A DNA stretch of 10,147 bases, taken from NCBI GenBank assembly GCA_031270925.1, contig JAISWY010000328.1:1-10147 (forward strand). The letters run 5' to 3'. The stretch is from Candidatus Symbiothrix sp. (GTDB lineage Bacteria > Bacteroidota > Bacteroidia > Bacteroidales > Azobacteroidaceae). The number at the start of each line of letters is the position of its first letter. The first letter of the stretch is position 1. A program made the position numbers and the translations under genes. This document shows, one piece after another, positions 9,210-10,147 of the stretch. The notes beneath the pieces were generated by a model. It saw only the letters and a list, made by a program, of their open reading frames with translations. It was not told the DNA's origin and searched no databases.

Positions 9210-9315
9210 GGGGTATTTTGTTTTATAAAATTCATTAATACTTAATCATCTGAAAAAATATACACCTCATTTTTCTTTTATAGGCATATTAATATGATAA
9301 TTTAACTATTGTCGG

Positions 9316-9323
9316 CAAAAATA
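9316..9323 (-). promoter_or_regulatory. Candidate -7 box upstream of the hydrolase gene
   Basis: Read on the minus strand, these bases are TATTTTTG, a match to the Bacteroidota -7 consensus TAnnTTTG, about 107 nt upstream of the hydrolase ATG. No properly spaced -33 TTTG is present: candidates on the minus strand lie 12 or 32 nt away. It is the only such match I found in the hydrolase upstream region, so it is listed with low confidence. If used, the mRNA leader would be about 100 nt and AT-rich. Confidence 0.3.
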
Positions 9324-9357
9324 GAAACTTTTTTTCAAATTTCCGGCTTAATTGACA

Positions 9358-9375
9358 AATAAATTTAAATTTATT
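9358..9375. repeat. 18-bp perfect AT-only palindrome
   Basis: AATAAATTTAAATTTATT is self-complementary over all 18 bases. It lies upstream of the candidate -7 box for the minus-strand hydrolase, roughly where an operator could sit. Base composition makes such palindromes fairly easy to find by chance in this AT-rich spacer, so a regulatory role is only a possibility. Confidence 0.4.
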
Positions 9376-9498
9376 CTGACACGAACCGGCTGCTGTACGG
9401 GAAATTACTGTTCCTTGGAGGGCATAAAAGTAAAAATATGACAGAAACGGTATTATTAAAAAATGGAATAAAAAGAGTAATTAATGAATTATAGCGCC

Positions 9499-9577
9499 CT
9501 TTGCAAAACCTTTGCGTCCCTTGCGGTTAAATATTTTACCGCAAAGCTCGCAAAGAAGATACGCAAGGAACGCAAAG
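9499..9577. repeat. Palindromic CTTTGCG/CGCAAAG repeat element
   Basis: The left arm carries CTTTGC at 9499, CTTTGCG at 9510 and CCTTGCG at 9519, then GGTTAAAT. The right arm begins ATTTTACCGC and carries GCAAAG at 9541 and 9550, GCAAGG at 9563 and GCAAAG at 9572. The inner arms (9510-9532 against 9533-9555) pair at 19 of 23 positions, so the RNA or single-stranded DNA can fold into a long hairpin. Within each arm the heptamers mostly recur at 9-nt spacing. Similar dispersed CTTTGCG-type palindromes occur in many bacterial genomes as small, non-coding interspersed repeats; that is from memory, and copy number here cannot be checked. No transposase and no obvious target duplication are seen. 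Confidence 0.7.
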
Positions 9578-9602
9578 AATAAAATTGAATAATCCTCTAT
9601 CA

Positions 9603-9660
9603 GGGTTAAATTGGAATAACCGGATTACGCCCCGAAGTGGGTTGAATATATCTATTAACA
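9603..9660. repeat. Degenerate 36-nt-period intergenic repeat
   Basis: GGGTTAAAT at 9603-9611 recurs as GGGTTGAAT at 9639-9647, and each is followed a few bases later by an AATAAC or ATTAAC stretch. A short CCCCGAAGTGGG near 9630-9641 looks like a worn hairpin (CCC...GGG). This resembles decayed intergenic palindromic repeats of the CCCCGAAGGGGTT type that I associate with Bacteroidales genomes. With only two imperfect units visible, this is tentative. It lies immediately beside the broken end of the adaptor remnant. Confidence 0.4.
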
Positions 9661-9679
9661 AGTTGAAGGATATTCCGGC

Positions 9680-10030
9680 TCAATGCCATTCCAACGAATA
9701 GACTTTATCGGGATAAATATTGACTGTACAGGTAAATTCGTCAAATTCTCCACGCCGGATGAACTCCGACGAAGGGATGTTGATTTCTACTTCGGGCGTC
9801 GTGGCCTCGCGCATGGACAAAACGGGCATTCCCGCACCAACAGTTTCGCCGGCGCCATAAAACCGCTGTTGCACATAACCATCGAAAGGCGCTGTGAGCT
9901 TGACGTCGGCGAGTGCGTTTTTGTGCGCGTCGTATTTGGCTGAAATTTGCTGTAACCCGTAAACGGCTTTATCATACTCGTTTGGCGTGACGCTTCCACG
10001 CTTATGAAGTTCGATAACGTGACTGAAAAC
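9680..10030 (-). pseudogene. Fragment of an RND-efflux periplasmic adaptor (HlyD/MFP family)
   Basis: About 115 codons on the minus strand match the middle of a membrane-fusion adaptor that links an RND pump to an outer-membrane channel. They include the second coiled-coil helix (HKRGSVTPNEYDKAV), the ISAKYDAHKNALADVKL turn, the lipoyl half-motif APFDGYVQQRF followed by GAGETVGAGMPVLSM, and the start of the beta-barrel (VEINIPSSEFIRRGEFDEF). The signal peptide, first lipoyl half and first helix are absent. The barrel breaks off after YPDKVYSLEW with a stop at 9680-9682, whereas family members continue for well over 100 residues. The reading frame has no plausible start: upstream codons belong to another gene in another frame. 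I read it as an internal remnant left by rearrangement, not a working protein. The residues that remain look well conserved, so decay may be recent. Confidence 0.8.
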
Positions 10031-10147
10031 GGCAAATCCGCTGCACGGCAAACTTTCCTGCCAGCACAGCCGTCGGTAATCCGCTATTGGGAGTTATCCA
10101 TTGCCCCGCGAGGTATAGCCCGTCGATGCCGTCGATAACGCCCTTGT
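10002..10147 (-). CDS. Phytoene-dehydrogenase-like FAD oxidoreductase, C-terminal end (partial)
   Basis: The last 47 codons of a minus-strand gene that begins outside the window. The motif GLYLAGQWITPNSGLPTAVL (fragment residues 9-28), followed by AGKFAVQRICR, matches the C-terminal FAD-binding segment of phytoene desaturase-like NAD(P)/FAD oxidoreductases. In these, GLYLAGxW...PGGGLPTA contacts the flavin and an aliphatic helix closes the protein. The usual PGGG is PNSG here. After the QRICR helix the frame reads FQSRYRTS and stops at 10002-10004. This short tail is encoded by DNA that, one frame over, encodes the adaptor remnant. The native 3' end was therefore probably replaced at a junction near 10020-10040. 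Because such proteins usually end shortly after this helix, the enzyme may still function. The substrate is not inferable. Confidence 0.65.
   Translation of the reverse strand, partial: KGVIDGIDGLYLAGQWITPNSGLPTAVLAGKFAVQRICRFQSRYRTS

Larger units (their letters stand above)
9210..9679. other. Non-coding region with repeats between the hydrolase and a broken locus
   Basis: This stretch of about 470 bp has no credible gene. It holds the candidate hydrolase promoter, the AT palindrome at 9358-9375, the CTTTGCG/CGCAAAG palindromic element at 9499-9577 and the degenerate 36-nt-period repeat around 9603-9660. A tiny frame at 9438-9494 (18 codons, MTETVLLKNGIKRVINEL) ends five bases before the palindromic element and has no recognisable relatives. 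The density of repeats next to truncated genes suggests a site of past rearrangement. Confidence 0.6.

Noticed and set aside
9353..9358. TTGACA as a sigma70-type -35 box
   Set aside because: No matching -10 or TAnnTTTG box lies at suitable spacing downstream, and Bacteroidota promoters do not use this element.
9438..9494. 18-codon frame MTETVLLKNGIKRVINEL as a small gene
   Set aside because: It is too short to judge and has no recognisable relatives; GGAGGG lies 15 nt upstream, too far to be convincing. It could be a truncated gene start, but that cannot be supported.
9499..9577. CRISPR array
   Set aside because: Units are heptamers with 2-7 nt between them in opposite orientations, not 25-40 nt direct repeats with unique spacers, and no cas genes are present.

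Overview
The window looks like chromosomal DNA from a member of the Bacteroidota, probably the order Bacteroidales. The basis is a textbook Bacteroidota promoter (TTTG, 20-nt spacer, TAACTTTG) ahead of leuA, A-rich rather than Shine-Dalgarno-like translation starts, moderately AT-rich composition, and a leucine operon containing two LeuA-family genes. I cannot name genus or species from sequence alone.

Layout. Positions 1-1170 hold the C-terminal half of a GH94 glycoside phosphorylase, most like cellobiose phosphorylase. Positions 1267-2157 encode an EamA/DMT-type membrane transporter. Positions 2333-8271 are one tightly packed plus-strand operon: leuA (2-isopropylmalate synthase), a DUF2400/TIGR02757 protein, leuC and leuD (the two subunits of isopropylmalate isomerase), and a second, divergent LeuA-family synthase, possibly a citramalate synthase. 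Gene junctions are 4-nt overlap, 11-nt gap, 84-nt gap and 8-nt overlap. The operon ends 5 nt from a convergent minus-strand gene for a secreted or lipid-anchored alpha/beta hydrolase (8277-9209).

Positions 9210 to about 9680 are non-coding. They hold a candidate hydrolase promoter, an AT-only palindrome, an element of about 80 bp built from inverted and tandem CTTTGCG/CGCAAAG units, and a degenerate repeat with 36-nt period. Beyond lies a broken locus on the minus strand. The C-terminus of a phytoene-dehydrogenase-like FAD oxidoreductase (10002-10147, entering from outside the window) runs in a different frame into an internal piece of an RND-type efflux adaptor (about 9680-10030) that lacks both ends.

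How the genes work together. LeuA makes 2-isopropylmalate and LeuCD isomerises it. The second synthase is translationally coupled to leuD and may feed a related 2-alkylmalate such as citramalate into the same isomerase, linking leucine and isoleucine synthesis. The 3-isopropylmalate dehydrogenase gene leuB is absent from the window, although the operon clearly ends here, so that step must be encoded elsewhere. I see no convincing wholly new system. The points most worth checking are the DUF2400 gene embedded in leu, the divergent synthase, the CGCAAAG palindrome and the chimeric pseudogene junction.
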